64,000 nucleotides of DNA from Methylibium sp035476815 (GCA_035476815.1 DATILD010000104.1:1-64000); one strand, 5' to 3'; shown: positions 45,760 to 54,290, counted from the stretch's first letter. Numbers and translations: made by a program. Notes: generated from the letters alone by a model not told the origin.

Positions 45760-46721
45760 AGAGCAAACCCGCCCCCTTGCCTGCGGGCACGGTGGTCGGG
45801 GGCTACCAGGTCATCAAGAAACTGGCGGCCGGCGGCTTTGGCGTGGTCTACCTGTGCGAAGACGCCGAGCGCCGCCTGGTGGCGCTGAAGGAATACCTGC
45901 CGGCCTCGCTGGCCGAGCGGGCCCCCGGCGAGCTGACGCCGCGCGTCAAGCCCGAGAAGCAGCCGCTCTACCGCCTGGGCCTGAAGAGCTTCTTCGAGGA
46001 AGGCCGCTCGCTCGCGCAGATCAGCCATCCGAGCGTGGTCTCGGTGCTGAACTTCTTCCGCGAGAACGAGACCGTCTACATGGTGATGAACTACCTGCAA
46101 GGGGATACCCTGCAGGACTTCATCGTCACCGCCCGCGACCTGAAGCGTGACAAGGTTTTCAGGGAATCGACGATTCGTTCACTGTTCGACGAGATCCTGC
46201 GCGGCCTGCGCATCGTCCATCAGCACAAGATGCTGCACCTGGACATCAAGCCGGCCAACATCTTCATCACCAACGACAACAAGGCGGTGATGCTGGACTT
46301 CGGCGCCGCGCGCGAGGTCCTGAGCAAGGAAGGCAACTTCATCCGCCCGATGTACACGCCCGGCTTCGCCGCCCCCGAGATGTACCGCCGTGACGGCACG
46401 CTCGGCCCCTGGACCGACATCTACGCGATCGGCGCGTGCATCTACGCCTGCATGCAGGGCTACCCGCCCAACGATGCGCCGCAGCGCAACGACAAGGACC
46501 GCCTGGGCCTGAGCCTGTCGCGGCTGCGCAGCGTCTACTCGGACAACCTGATCGAGGTCACCGAGTGGTGCATGTCGCTCGACCCGCTGTCGCGCCCGCA
46601 GAGCGTGTTCGCGCTGCAGAAGGAGCTGGCGCGCGAGACCGAGCGCCGCTACACCAAGCTGAGCTTCGGCGAGCGGTTGAAGCTGCAGCTCGAGAACATC
46701 AAGACCGGCGTCAAGGCCTAA
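45753..46721 (+). CDS. serine/threonine protein kinase (Hanks type)
   Basis: 322 residues, essentially only the kinase domain plus a short basic tail. Motifs: glycine loop LAAGGFGVVYL, ATP-anchoring K46 (VALKEYLP), helix-C Glu near 83, catalytic HLDIKPANI with D164, K166 and N169, the DFG at 182-184 and an APE (FAAPEM). No transmembrane segment or sensor domain, so it is cytosolic. The PP2C-type phosphatase gene follows 100 bases downstream, with repeat copy B between, making a kinase/phosphatase pair. Confidence 0.95.
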   Translation: MSKSKPAPLPAGTVVGGYQVIKKLAAGGFGVVYLCEDAERRLVALKEYLPASLAERAPGELTPRVKPEKQPLYRLGLKSFFEEGRSLAQISHPSVVSVLNFFRENETVYMVMNYLQGDTLQDFIVTARDLKRDKVFRESTIRSLFDEILRGLRIVHQHKMLHLDIKPANIFITNDNKAVMLDFGAAREVLSKEGNFIRPMYTPGFAAPEMYRRDGTLGPWTDIYAIGACIYACMQGYPPNDAPQRNDKDRLGLSLSRLRSVYSDNLIEVTEWCMSLDPLSRPQSVFALQKELARETERRYTKLSFGERLKLQLENIKTGVKA

Positions 46722-46723
46722 CC

Positions 46724-46800
46724 ATGAGCCCCCACGTCGCTTCGCTCCTGCCCCCCGAGGGGGCGCAACCCGCCCTTGGGGCGGCCCTGCGGGCGGGTTG
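46724..46800. repeat. dispersed GC palindrome, copy B
   Basis: Between the kinase and phosphatase genes. CCCCCACGTCGCTTCGCTCCTGCC opens it in pieces, then CCCCCCGAGGGGGCG, a Gly-Cys-rich middle and CTTGGGGCGGCCCTGCG (46775-46791, one mismatch to the shared 17-mer), ending in CCCGC/GCGGG pairing. Confidence 0.75.
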
Positions 46801-46823
46801 ACCGCTTCGATAGGCAGCCAGGG

Positions 46824-47735
46824 ATGCGTTTCTCCGTCTACCAGATCAGCCGCAAGGGCGGCCGCGAGAAGAACGAAGACCGCATGGGCTATTGCTACAC
46901 GCGGGACTCGGGGCTGTTCGCGCTGGCCGATGGCATGGGCGGGCATCCGGAGGGCGAGGTCGCGTCGCAGCTCGCGCTGCAGACGCTGGCCGCGATGTTC
47001 CAGCGCGACGCCAAGCCGGTGCTGAAGGACCCGCTGCGCTTCCTGCACGACTCGGTGATCGCCGGCCACCACCAGCTGATCCGCTACGCGACCGAGAAGG
47101 CGCTGATCGACACGCCGCGCACGACGGTCGTGGCCTGCGTGCTGCAGGGCAACGCCGCCTACTGGGCGCATTGCGGCGACTCGCGGCTGTACCTGGTGCG
47201 CGGCGACAAGCTGATCGCGCGCACCCGCGACCACAGCTATTCCGAGCTGCAGGAGACGATGTCGCAGGTCGTGCCGATGGGCGACCGCTTCAACCGCAAC
47301 GTGCTGTTCACCTGCCTGGGCAGCCCGGGCAAGCCGGTGGTCGACACCGTCGGCCCGCTGATCATGCACAAGGGCGATCGGATCCTGCTGTGCTCCGACG
47401 GGCTGTGGGGCACGCTGAGCGACGACATCATCACCTCGCAGCTCGCCAACCACCCGATCGCCGATGCGGTGCCCGAGCTGGTCGAGCAGGCCCTGCGCAA
47501 GGGCGGCCCCAAGAGCGATAACGTCACCGTGCTGTCGGTCGAGTGGGAATCGGCCACCGACGACGTGCCGGCGATCTCGACCCAGTCGCTGGGCGAGGAG
47601 GTGTTCGCCTCGACCATCCAGGCCAGCGTCGGCGCCGGTTCGGGCGAGCCCGACGAGCTCGACGAGGCCGAGATCGAGCGCTCGATCCGCGAGATCAACG
47701 AGGCGATCCGGCGCTCCTCGCAGAAGAAATCCTGA
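46824..47735 (+). CDS. PP2C-family serine/threonine phosphatase
   Basis: 303 residues. Motifs of metal-dependent PPM phosphatases: KNEDRMGY, LADGMGGHPEGEVAS, AHCGDSRLYLVR, LLCSDGLWGTLSDD and KSDNVTVL carry the aspartates that bind Mn/Mg. A C-terminal acidic tail (DELDEAEIERSIREINEAI) follows the domain. It presumably reverses phosphorylation by the upstream kinase. The ATG at 46824 begins MRFSVYQISRKGG; an earlier start would lie inside repeat copy B. Confidence 0.95.
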   Translation: MRFSVYQISRKGGREKNEDRMGYCYTRDSGLFALADGMGGHPEGEVASQLALQTLAAMFQRDAKPVLKDPLRFLHDSVIAGHHQLIRYATEKALIDTPRTTVVACVLQGNAAYWAHCGDSRLYLVRGDKLIARTRDHSYSELQETMSQVVPMGDRFNRNVLFTCLGSPGKPVVDTVGPLIMHKGDRILLCSDGLWGTLSDDIITSQLANHPIADAVPELVEQALRKGGPKSDNVTVLSVEWESATDDVPAISTQSLGEEVFASTIQASVGAGSGEPDELDEAEIERSIREINEAIRRSSQKKS

Positions 47736-47769
47736 GGACCGACGGCCCCCGATCGCCGGGTACGGTGAT

Positions 47770-47820
47770 CGCCCCCCGAGGGGGCGGGCCCGGCTTGGGG
47801 CGGCCCGGCGCTCGGGCCCC
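47770..47820. repeat. dispersed GC palindrome, copy C
   Basis: Between the phosphatase gene and rph. It starts GCCCCCCGAGGGGGC, carries the exact 17-mer at 47794-47810 and ends CTCGGGCCCCG. It can fold into two adjacent hairpins. Confidence 0.75.
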
Positions 47821-47897
47821 GACTCCGCGGCCCGCGGTCCGACCGACAATGCGGCTGCCCCCGGGCAGCCTTTGCTTTTCCCCACTCCAGGATTCCC

Positions 47898-48623
47898 ATG
47901 AGCTTCGTTCGCACCCGCGACCGCGCCGCCGACGCGCTGCGCCCCGTCACCCTGACCCGCCGCTACACGGTGCACGCCGAGGGCTCGGTGCTGGTCGCCT
48001 TCGGCGACACCAAGGTCCTCTGTACCGCCTCGGTCGAGGAGAAGGTACCGCCGCACAAGCGCGGCAGTGGCGAGGGCTGGGTCACGGCCGAATACGGCAT
48101 GCTGCCGCGCGCCACCCACACCCGCGGCGACCGCGAGGCCGCGCGTGGCAAGCAGAGCGGCCGCACGCAGGAGATCCAGCGCCTGATCGGCCGCTCGCTG
48201 CGTGCCGTGTTCGACCTGAAGGCGCTGGGCGAGCGCAGCATCCTGATCGACTGCGACGTGCTGCAGGCCGACGGCGGCACGCGCACCGCGGCGATCACCG
48301 GCGCCTACGTCGCCGCCGCGGACGCGGTGAGCTGGCTGATCGCGCAGGGCAAGCTCGCGGCCTCGCCGATCCGCGACGCGGTCGCCGCGGTCAGCGTCGG
48401 CATCGTCGAGGGCACGCCGCTGCTCGACCTGGAGTACGTCGAGGATGCTGCCTGCGACACCGACATGAACGTCGTGATGACCGGCGCCGGCCACTTCGTC
48501 GAGGTGCAGGGCACCGCCGAGGGCGCGGCGTTCACGCGCGCCGAGATGGACCGGCTGCTGGCGTTGGCCGACCGCGGCATTGCCGAACTCGTGAAGCTGC
48601 AGGCCAAGGCGCTGAAAGGCTGA
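47898..48623 (+). CDS. rph: ribonuclease PH
   Basis: 241 residues, full length. RPVTLTRRYTVHAEGSVLVAFGDTKVLCTASVEEKVPP in overlap, the RGxxSGRTQEIQRLIGRSLR motif that binds tRNA and phosphate, and DCDVLQADGGTRTAAITGA are diagnostic. It trims 3' tRNA tails phosphorolytically. It lies between the kinase/phosphatase pair and rdgB on the same strand, a Burkholderiales arrangement. Confidence 0.97.
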   Translation: MSFVRTRDRAADALRPVTLTRRYTVHAEGSVLVAFGDTKVLCTASVEEKVPPHKRGSGEGWVTAEYGMLPRATHTRGDREAARGKQSGRTQEIQRLIGRSLRAVFDLKALGERSILIDCDVLQADGGTRTAAITGAYVAAADAVSWLIAQGKLAASPIRDAVAAVSVGIVEGTPLLDLEYVEDAACDTDMNVVMTGAGHFVEVQGTAEGAAFTRAEMDRLLALADRGIAELVKLQAKALKG

Positions 48624-48629
48624 CATGAC

Positions 48630-48700
48630 GACCCCCACGCACCTGCGGTGCTGCCCCCCGTGGGGGCGCCAGCCCTCTTGGGGCGGCCCGGCGAGGGCTG
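48630..48700. repeat. dispersed GC palindrome, copy D
   Basis: Between rph and rdgB. It contains ACGCACCTGCGGT, then CTGCCCCCCGTGGGGGCG and the exact 17-mer at 48677-48693. Its end (GAGGGCTGGGTG) supplies the ribosome site of rdgB. Confidence 0.75.
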
Positions 48701-48704
48701 GGTG

Positions 48705-49334
48705 ATGCGCCTCGTCCTCGCGTCCAACAACGCGAAGAAGCTCGCCGAGCTGCGCACGCTGCTCGGCACGCTGCCGGTCGAGCTGGTCGCGCAGGGCGCG
48801 CTCGGCATCGCCGAGGCCGAGGAGCCGCACGCCAGCTTCGTCGAGAACGCGCTCGCGAAGGCCCGCCATGCGGCGCGGGCGGCGGGCGGCGCGGCGATCG
48901 CCGACGACTCGGGCCTGTGCGTTGACGCGCTCGGTGGCGCGCCGGGCGTCGCCTCGGCCGTCTACGCGCCGATCGAGCTGCCGGCCGGCGAGCGCGAGGC
49001 GCAGCGCGCGCTGCAGGACGCCGCGAACAACCGCCTGCTGCTCGAACGCCTGGCCGGCGCCACCGACCGCCGCTGCGCCTTCGTCAGCACGCTGGTCGCG
49101 CTGCGCCACGCCGACGACCCCGAACCGCTGATCGCCTTCGGCCGCTGGCCGGGCGAGATCCTGTGCGCGCCGCGCGGGCAGGGCGGCTTCGGCTACGACC
49201 CGCTGGTGTTCGTCCCGGCGCTCGGCAAGAGCGTCGCCGAGCTCGACGCCGGCACGAAGAACGCGCTCAGCCACCGCGCGCTGGCCGCGGCCGAGATGCT
49301 GGCGCGGCTGCGCGCCGCCTGGTTCGCGCCGTGA
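48705..49334 (+). CDS. rdgB: XTP/dITP diphosphatase (RdgB/HAM1)
   Basis: 209 residues. Family motifs: SNNAKKLAELRTLL, SFVENALAKARHAAR, ADDSGLCVDALGGAPGVASA and GRWPGEI, then FGYDPLVFVPALGKSVAEL. It removes non-canonical purine triphosphates from the nucleotide pool. The ATG at 48705 follows directly on repeat copy D. Its stop overlaps the hemW start (GTGA). Confidence 0.96.
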   Translation: MRLVLASNNAKKLAELRTLLGTLPVELVAQGALGIAEAEEPHASFVENALAKARHAARAAGGAAIADDSGLCVDALGGAPGVASAVYAPIELPAGEREAQRALQDAANNRLLLERLAGATDRRCAFVSTLVALRHADDPEPLIAFGRWPGEILCAPRGQGGFGYDPLVFVPALGKSVAELDAGTKNALSHRALAAAEMLARLRAAWFAP

Positions 49335-50641
49335 ACGCGCAGCGCATCGACGTCAGCGGGCTGCACCGCCGCGGCGGCGCGCTGAACCTGAGCGCGCTGC
49401 CGCCGCTGGCGCTCTACGTGCACCTGCCCTGGTGCCTGAAGAAGTGCCCCTACTGCGACTTCAATTCGCATGAACTGACGTCCCCGACGCTCCCTGCGGT
49501 CGCTGCCCCGACGGCCCGGCAAGGGCCGCTTCGTGGCCCGTGGGGCGCGTTCCGGACCGGGCAACCCGGATCCGGAACGGGCCGCGCGCTCGACCTCGGA
49601 TTGGAATCGCGCTACCTCGACGCGCTGCGCGCCGACCTCGAGGCCGCGCTGCCGCTGGTCTGGGGCCGCCGCGTCGTCAGCGTCTTCATCGGCGGCGGCA
49701 CGCCCAGCCTGTTCTCGCCCGAATCGATCGAGCGCCTGCTGGCCGACGTGCGCGCGCGGCTGCCGCTCGAGCCCGGCTGCGAGATCACGCTGGAGGCCAA
49801 TCCCGGCACCTTCGAGCGCGAGCGCTTCCGTGCCTTCCGCGCCGCCGGCGTGACGCGGCTGTCGATCGGCGTGCAGAGCTTCGACGACGCGAAGCTGAAG
49901 GCCCTGGGCCGCGTGCACGACCGCGCCCAGGCGATCGCCGCCGTCGAGGAGGCCCGCGCGGCCTTCGAGACCTTCAACCTCGACCTGATGTACGCGCTGC
50001 CGGGCCAGACACTGGACGCGCTCGACGCCGACCTGCGCCAGGCGCTGGCCTTCGCGCCGCCACACCTGAGCGTCTACCACCTGACGCTCGAGCCCAACAC
50101 CCGCTTTGCCGTCGAGCCGCCGCCGGACCTGCCGGACGACGACCTCGCCGCCGCGATGCTCGACCGCATCGCCGAGCGCAGCGCCGCCGCCGGGCTGGAG
50201 CGCTACGAGGTCTCGGCCTATGCCCGGCCCGGCCACCGCTGCCGCCACAACCTGAACTACTGGCAGTTCGGCGACTACCTCGGCATCGGCGCCGGCGCCC
50301 ATGGCAAGCTGAGCTTCGCCCACCGCATCCTGCGCCAGACCCGCTGGCGCGACCCCGCCACCTACATCGCCAAGGCGCTGGCGGGCCAGGCGGTGTCGAA
50401 CGAGCACGAGGTGGCCGCCGCCGACCTGCCGTTCGAGTTCATGCTCAACGCGCTGCGGCTGCGCGAGGGCTTCGAGCTGGCCCGCTACACCGAGCGCACC
50501 GGGCTGCCGCTCACGAGCATCCAGCGGGCGCTCGCCGCCGCCGAGTCGCGCGGCCTGCTCGAGCGCGACCTGCAGCGCGCCTGGCCCACGCCGCGCGGCT
50601 TCGACTTCCTGAACGACCTGCAGCAGCTGTTCCTGAGCTGA
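49331..50641 (+). CDS. hemW: radical SAM heme chaperone HemW, with an in-frame repeat-derived insert
   Basis: 436 residues from a GTG overlapping the rdgB stop by 4 bases. The radical-SAM cluster is C35-x3-C39-x2-C42 in WCLKKCPYCDFNSHE, followed by FIGGGTPSLFSPESI, LEANPG, RLSIGVQSF and NLDLMYALPGQT; the C-terminal HemW domain is complete. Family members normally have about ten residues between the NSHE and the YLDAL motifs; here there are about 48. The extra residues (roughly 50-88, beginning LTSPTLPAVAAPTARQG) are encoded by GC-rich repeat-like DNA of the same family as copies A-D. The frame is kept, so the protein may still function. Confidence 0.93.
   Translation: MNAQRIDVSGLHRRGGALNLSALPPLALYVHLPWCLKKCPYCDFNSHELTSPTLPAVAAPTARQGPLRGPWGAFRTGQPGSGTGRALDLGLESRYLDALRADLEAALPLVWGRRVVSVFIGGGTPSLFSPESIERLLADVRARLPLEPGCEITLEANPGTFERERFRAFRAAGVTRLSIGVQSFDDAKLKALGRVHDRAQAIAAVEEARAAFETFNLDLMYALPGQTLDALDADLRQALAFAPPHLSVYHLTLEPNTRFAVEPPPDLPDDDLAAAMLDRIAERSAAAGLERYEVSAYARPGHRCRHNLNYWQFGDYLGIGAGAHGKLSFAHRILRQTRWRDPATYIAKALAGQAVSNEHEVAAADLPFEFMLNALRLREGFELARYTERTGLPLTSIQRALAAAESRGLLERDLQRAWPTPRGFDFLNDLQQLFLS
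49478..49598. repeat. dispersed GC repeat-like segment inside hemW, copy E
   Basis: CCCCGACGCTCCCTGCGGT then CGCTGCCCC aligns with copy D (CCCCCACGCACCTGCGGT, GCTGCCCCCC). It holds an inner stem CGGCCC/GGGCCG (loop GGCAA region near 49512-49528) and an outer GCCCC/GGGGC pair. It is translated as the unusual insert of HemW. Confidence 0.65.
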
Positions 50642-50690
50642 CGCTCCGGCGGACAGACGGCTCGGCGGGCGGCGAACAACGCCGCGTCGC

Positions 50691-51776
50691 TCAGACCCGG
50701 TTCAGCGACATCCCCGAGGTGCTGCGCAGCCGCTCCAGCAGCGCCGGGGCGATGCGCGTCAGCGGCAGCACCTCGTTCGCGGCGCCGGCCGCGATCGCCT
50801 CGCGCGGCATGCCGAAGACGACGCAGCTCGCCTCGTCCTGCACGAAGTTGTAGCTGCCGGCGTCGCGCAGCTCGCGCATCGCCTTGGCGCCGTCGGCGCC
50901 CATGCCGGTCAGCATGATGCCGAGCGCATTCGGGCCGACCACGCGGGCCGCGCTCTTGAACAGCACCTCGACGCTGGGCTTGTGGCGGTTGACCGGCTCG
51001 CCGTCCTGCACGCGGGCGATGTAGTTGGCGCCGCTGCGCTCCACGCTCAGGTGCAGACCGCCGGGGGCGATGTAGGCATGGCCGGGCAGGATGCGCTCGC
51101 CGTCGCTGGCCTCCTTGACGCGGATGCGGCACAGCCCGTCGAGCCGCGCCGCGTAGCTCTTGGTGAAGCCGGGCGGCATGTGCTGGGTGATCACCACCGC
51201 CGGCGCGTCGGGCGGCAGGCCCATCAGCACCTCCTTGGTGGCCTCGGTGCCGCCGGTCGAGGCGCCGATGAAGACGAGCTTCTCGGTCGACAGCCGCCCG
51301 ACCGCCGCCACCGGCGCCGCGGCCGGGCGCGGCGCGCCGGCGGGGGCCGGGGCGGGGCTCGTGAGCTTGCGTACCCGGGCGCGCGAGGCGGTGCGGATCT
51401 TCTCGGTGATGTCGGCGCCGAGCTGCTTGAGCCCGTCGGCCACGCCGATCTTGGGCTTGGCGACGAAGTCGATCGCGCCCAGCTCCAGCGCCTTCAGCGT
51501 GACCTCGGCGCCGCGCTCGGTCAGCGTCGAGACCATCACCACCGGCATCGGCCGCAGCCGCATCAGCCGGGACAGGAAGTCGATGCCGTCCATGCGCGGC
51601 ATCTCGACGTCGAGCGTGATCACGTCGGGGTCGAGGCTGCGGATCATCTCGCGCGCCACCAGCGGGTCGGCGGCGGCGCCGACGCAGGTCATGTCCGGTT
51701 GCCGGTTGATGATCTCGGCCAGCAGGCCCCGCACCAGCGCGGAGTCATCGACCACCACCACCCTTGTCTTCGTCAT
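50691..51776 (-). CDS. cheB: chemotaxis protein methylesterase CheB
   Basis: 361 residues. A receiver domain with D10-D11 and phospho-acceptor D56 (TLDVEMPRMDG) is joined by an Ala/Pro linker (138-162) to the methylesterase domain with catalytic S173 (FIGASTGGTEA), H199 (TQHMPPGF) and D295 (GMGADGA). It removes methyl groups from chemoreceptors and deamidates them, resetting sensitivity. It is the last gene of cheR-cheD-cheB. Confidence 0.97.
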   Translation of the reverse strand: MTKTRVVVVDDSALVRGLLAEIINRQPDMTCVGAAADPLVAREMIRSLDPDVITLDVEMPRMDGIDFLSRLMRLRPMPVVMVSTLTERGAEVTLKALELGAIDFVAKPKIGVADGLKQLGADITEKIRTASRARVRKLTSPAPAPAGAPRPAAAPVAAVGRLSTEKLVFIGASTGGTEATKEVLMGLPPDAPAVVITQHMPPGFTKSYAARLDGLCRIRVKEASDGERILPGHAYIAPGGLHLSVERSGANYIARVQDGEPVNRHKPSVEVLFKSAARVVGPNALGIMLTGMGADGAKAMRELRDAGSYNFVQDEASCVVFGMPREAIAAGAANEVLPLTRIAPALLERLRSTSGMSLNRV

Positions 51777-51805
51777 GCGCGTCCCCTGGGATTCTTGTGG
51801 GTTCT

Positions 51806-52450
51806 TCAAAACAGGTCGATCGACCCGCCGGCGGCCGCCGGCGCCGCGCGGGCCGCGGCGCGGTCCTGCGCCACCAGCGCCTCGGTGTTGCTGCTGGCCA
51901 GCCGCTTGACCATGGCCTTGCCGCTGGCCGGGAAGAAGCAGACCTTGCGCGGGTAGATGTCGAGCACGTCCTTGCTGACCACCGGGATGCGCTCGGTCTT
52001 CAGGTAGTCCATCACGAAGGTGGTGTTGCGCTCGCCGACGTTGATCGAGTTCATGCCGCTGATCACCGCCCCGCCGCCGAACACCTTGGCCTCCAGCGCG
52101 GCGCGCGAGGCGCCGCGTTTCATCATCTCGTTGATCAGCAGTTCCATCGCGAACGAGCCGTAGCGCCCGCCGTCGGCCGCGCCGCCGCCGTCGGGCAGCA
52201 TGAAGTGGTTCAAGCCGCCGATGCGGCGCTCGCGGTCCCACAGGCAGCAGGCGATGCAGGAGCCCAGCGTGGTCAAGATCAGCAGGTCTTCGTCGTGGAC
52301 GAAGTACTCGCCGGGCAGCACCTTCACGGCATCGGCCTTGAAGTGCGCCTCGTAGAAGAAGAACGAGGCCTCGCCGGCACGCCGCGGCCGCGCCTTCAGC
52401 TGCTCGAGGCGCGAGACGGGGCGGGGCAGGGCGGCGACCCGGGCGGACAT
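51806..52450 (-). CDS. cheD: chemoreceptor glutamine deamidase CheD
   Basis: 214 residues. The active site is C65 in TLGSCIACCLWD, H82 in GGLNHFMLP and the Thr of ERNTTFV, the CheD triad. The N-terminal extension (1-28) is basic and the C-terminal tail is Ala-rich. It deamidates receptor glutamines and interacts with CheC where present. It lies 29 bases ahead of cheB and ten bases after cheR. Confidence 0.96.
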   Translation of the reverse strand: MSARVAALPRPVSRLEQLKARPRRAGEASFFFYEAHFKADAVKVLPGEYFVHDEDLLILTTLGSCIACCLWDRERRIGGLNHFMLPDGGGAADGGRYGSFAMELLINEMMKRGASRAALEAKVFGGGAVISGMNSINVGERNTTFVMDYLKTERIPVVSKDVLDIYPRKVCFFPASGKAMVKRLASSNTEALVAQDRAAARAAPAAAGGSIDLF

Positions 52451-52460
52451 GTCGCGGGCC

Positions 52461-53336
52461 TCAGACGCCGAGGCGCTCGTAGACGGTCTTGCCGCGCAGC
52501 CGGAACAGCTCGCGCGCGTCGCTGAAGTTCTCGGAATGGCCGACGAACAGCGAGCTGCCGGACTTCATCGAGCGGTGGATGTTCTCGAGCACCCGCTTTT
52601 GCGTCGGCGCGTCGAAGTAGATCATCACGTTGCGGCAGAACACGATGTCGAAGGACTCGCTGAACGACCACGGGGCCGACATCAGGTTGAAGCTGCGGAA
52701 TTCGATCAGCCGCGCCAGCTCGGGCTTGACGCGGATCGCGCCGGCGTTGCTGCCGGTGCCGCGCAGGAAATGCGCCTTCAGCCGCGCGGGCGTCAGCCCG
52801 CGCGCGCCGGCGTCGTAGACCCCACGGGCGGCGGTGGCCAGCACGTTGGTGTCGATGTCGGTGGCGAGGATGCGGCAGTCGGCGCCGCTGCCCAGGGTCT
52901 CGGCCACCGTCATCGCCAGCGAATACGGCTCCTCGCCGGTCGAGGCGGCGTTGCACCAGATCCGCACCGGCTTGCCACGCCGCGCCTGCAGCGCCTGCGC
53001 CAGCAGCGGGAAATGGTGCTCCTCGCGGAAGAAGTTGGTCAGGTTGGTGGTCAGGCAGTTGATGAACTCCTGCCATTCGGCGTCGCCACCGGTGCCGCGC
53101 TCGAGCCACTGCAGGTAGTCGGTGAAGGAACCATGGCCGGTTTCGCGCAGCCGGCGCGACAGCCGGCTGTAGACCATCGCCTGCTTGCCGGCCTGCAGGT
53201 TGATGCCGGCGCGCTGGTAGATCAGCTCGCGCACGCGTTCGAAGTCGGCGCTGCCGAAGCTGAACTCGCGGTCGGCGGGCGGCGGCAGCGTCGCTGCGCG
53301 GGCCGTCGGGATCGAAGGGGCCAGGGCGACGGTCAT
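52461..53336 (-). CDS. cheR: chemotaxis protein methyltransferase CheR
   Basis: 291 residues. The N-terminal helical domain (FERVRELIYQRAGINLQAGKQAMVYSRLSRRLR in overlap) and SAM domain (VRIWCNAASTGEEPYSLAM, ILATDIDTNVLATA, FDIVFCRNVMIYFD, LFVGHSENF) are complete. It methylates receptor glutamates. An Ala-rich 22-residue leader precedes the usual start. It is first in cheR-cheD-cheB, with a FliA-type promoter about 85 bases upstream. Confidence 0.97.
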   Translation of the reverse strand: MTVALAPSIPTARAATLPPPADREFSFGSADFERVRELIYQRAGINLQAGKQAMVYSRLSRRLRETGHGSFTDYLQWLERGTGGDAEWQEFINCLTTNLTNFFREEHHFPLLAQALQARRGKPVRIWCNAASTGEEPYSLAMTVAETLGSGADCRILATDIDTNVLATAARGVYDAGARGLTPARLKAHFLRGTGSNAGAIRVKPELARLIEFRSFNLMSAPWSFSESFDIVFCRNVMIYFDAPTQKRVLENIHRSMKSGSSLFVGHSENFSDARELFRLRGKTVYERLGV

Positions 53337-53419
53337 GGGGGCGGCAGATTGGAGGGCAGGGGCCGTGGGACGCGGAACAGGCAGCGCGGCACCGGTCCCC
53401 AGGGCCACGTCTGCAGGGT

Positions 53420-53446
53420 TTATCGGCGGCAGTCTGCCGGCCTTGA
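53420..53446 (-). promoter_or_regulatory. sigma-28 (FliA) promoter for cheR-cheD-cheB
   Basis: Minus strand: TCAA (53446-53443), 15 bases, then GCCGATAA (53427-53420). The enterobacterial FliA consensus is TAAA-N15-GCCGATAA; the -10 is exact and the -35 differs in one base, with perfect spacing. Transcription would start near 53412, leaving a leader of about 75 bases before cheR. Confidence 0.75.
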
Positions 53447-53531
53447 GGGGTGTCCGGCCCCCGGAAAGCGGCCTGGAAACCCGCCTCTTCTCGGCTACGA
53501 CGGTCTGCCTGCCGGCTAGACTGCCCCGACC

Positions 53532-54290
53532 TTGAGCACCTTCCATTCCGACGCCCCCGTCCCGAGCGCCGATGCGCTGCAGTTGGACGCGGCGCTCCTG
53601 CTGCTTAGGAGTGCCGGGCAGGACCCGGGCGACGGCCCCCGCGATGCCGTGTGGCTGCAGCGGGTGCTCGACGGGCTGTGCGAGCTGTCCAGCCGCGATC
53701 CGCTGACCGGCCTGGCCAACCGCCGCCAGTTCGACCTGGTGCTGGAGCGCGAATGCGACCGCGTCGCCCGTTCCGGCGAGGCGGCGCTGGTGCTGCTGCT
53801 CGACGTCGACTATTTCAAGCGCGTCAACGACAGCCACGGCCATGCTGCCGGCGACCTGGTGCTGCAGGCCGTCGCGCGCTGCCTGCAGCGCTGCGTGCGG
53901 CCGATGGACACCGTCGCGCGCTACGGCGGCGAGGAATTCGCGATCGTGCTGCCCAACTGCGCGCCGGCCTTCGCCCGCACCGTGGCCGAGCGCGTGCGCC
54001 GGCGCGTGCAGGCGCTGCACATCCCGATCACGCCGGGGACCGACCTGCAGATCACCGCCAGCGTCGGCGGCGCCTTCGCGCCGCCCTGGGTGCGCTCCTC
54101 GGCCCGGCTGTGGACCGAGCGCGCCGACGCCCAGCTCTACCGCGCCAAGGCCGAAGGCCGCAACCGCATCTGCCTCGAACCGCAGGCCGTCTCCCTGGTC
54201 AGCGCCGAGGAGAAGGGCCTGCTGTTCTCGCCCAGCGTGCTGGCGTCGTTCGACACCGAAGCCGCCGTTCCCCACCACGAGCCGACATGA
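53532..54290 (+). CDS. diguanylate cyclase (GGDEF)
   Basis: 252 residues. A short helical N-terminus (1-55) leads into SSRDPLTGLANRRQFD and the GGDEF domain with G132-GEEF (active-site form) and an inhibitory I-site R123-PMD five residues before it, so it should make c-di-GMP with product inhibition. No sensory domain is seen. The frame begins at a TTG (53532); the true start may be internal but no better codon lies before the domain. Its stop overlaps the start of the MinD-like gene. Confidence 0.9.
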   Translation: MSTFHSDAPVPSADALQLDAALLLLRSAGQDPGDGPRDAVWLQRVLDGLCELSSRDPLTGLANRRQFDLVLERECDRVARSGEAALVLLLDVDYFKRVNDSHGHAAGDLVLQAVARCLQRCVRPMDTVARYGGEEFAIVLPNCAPAFARTVAERVRRRVQALHIPITPGTDLQITASVGGAFAPPWVRSSARLWTERADAQLYRAKAEGRNRICLEPQAVSLVSAEEKGLLFSPSVLASFDTEAAVPHHEPT

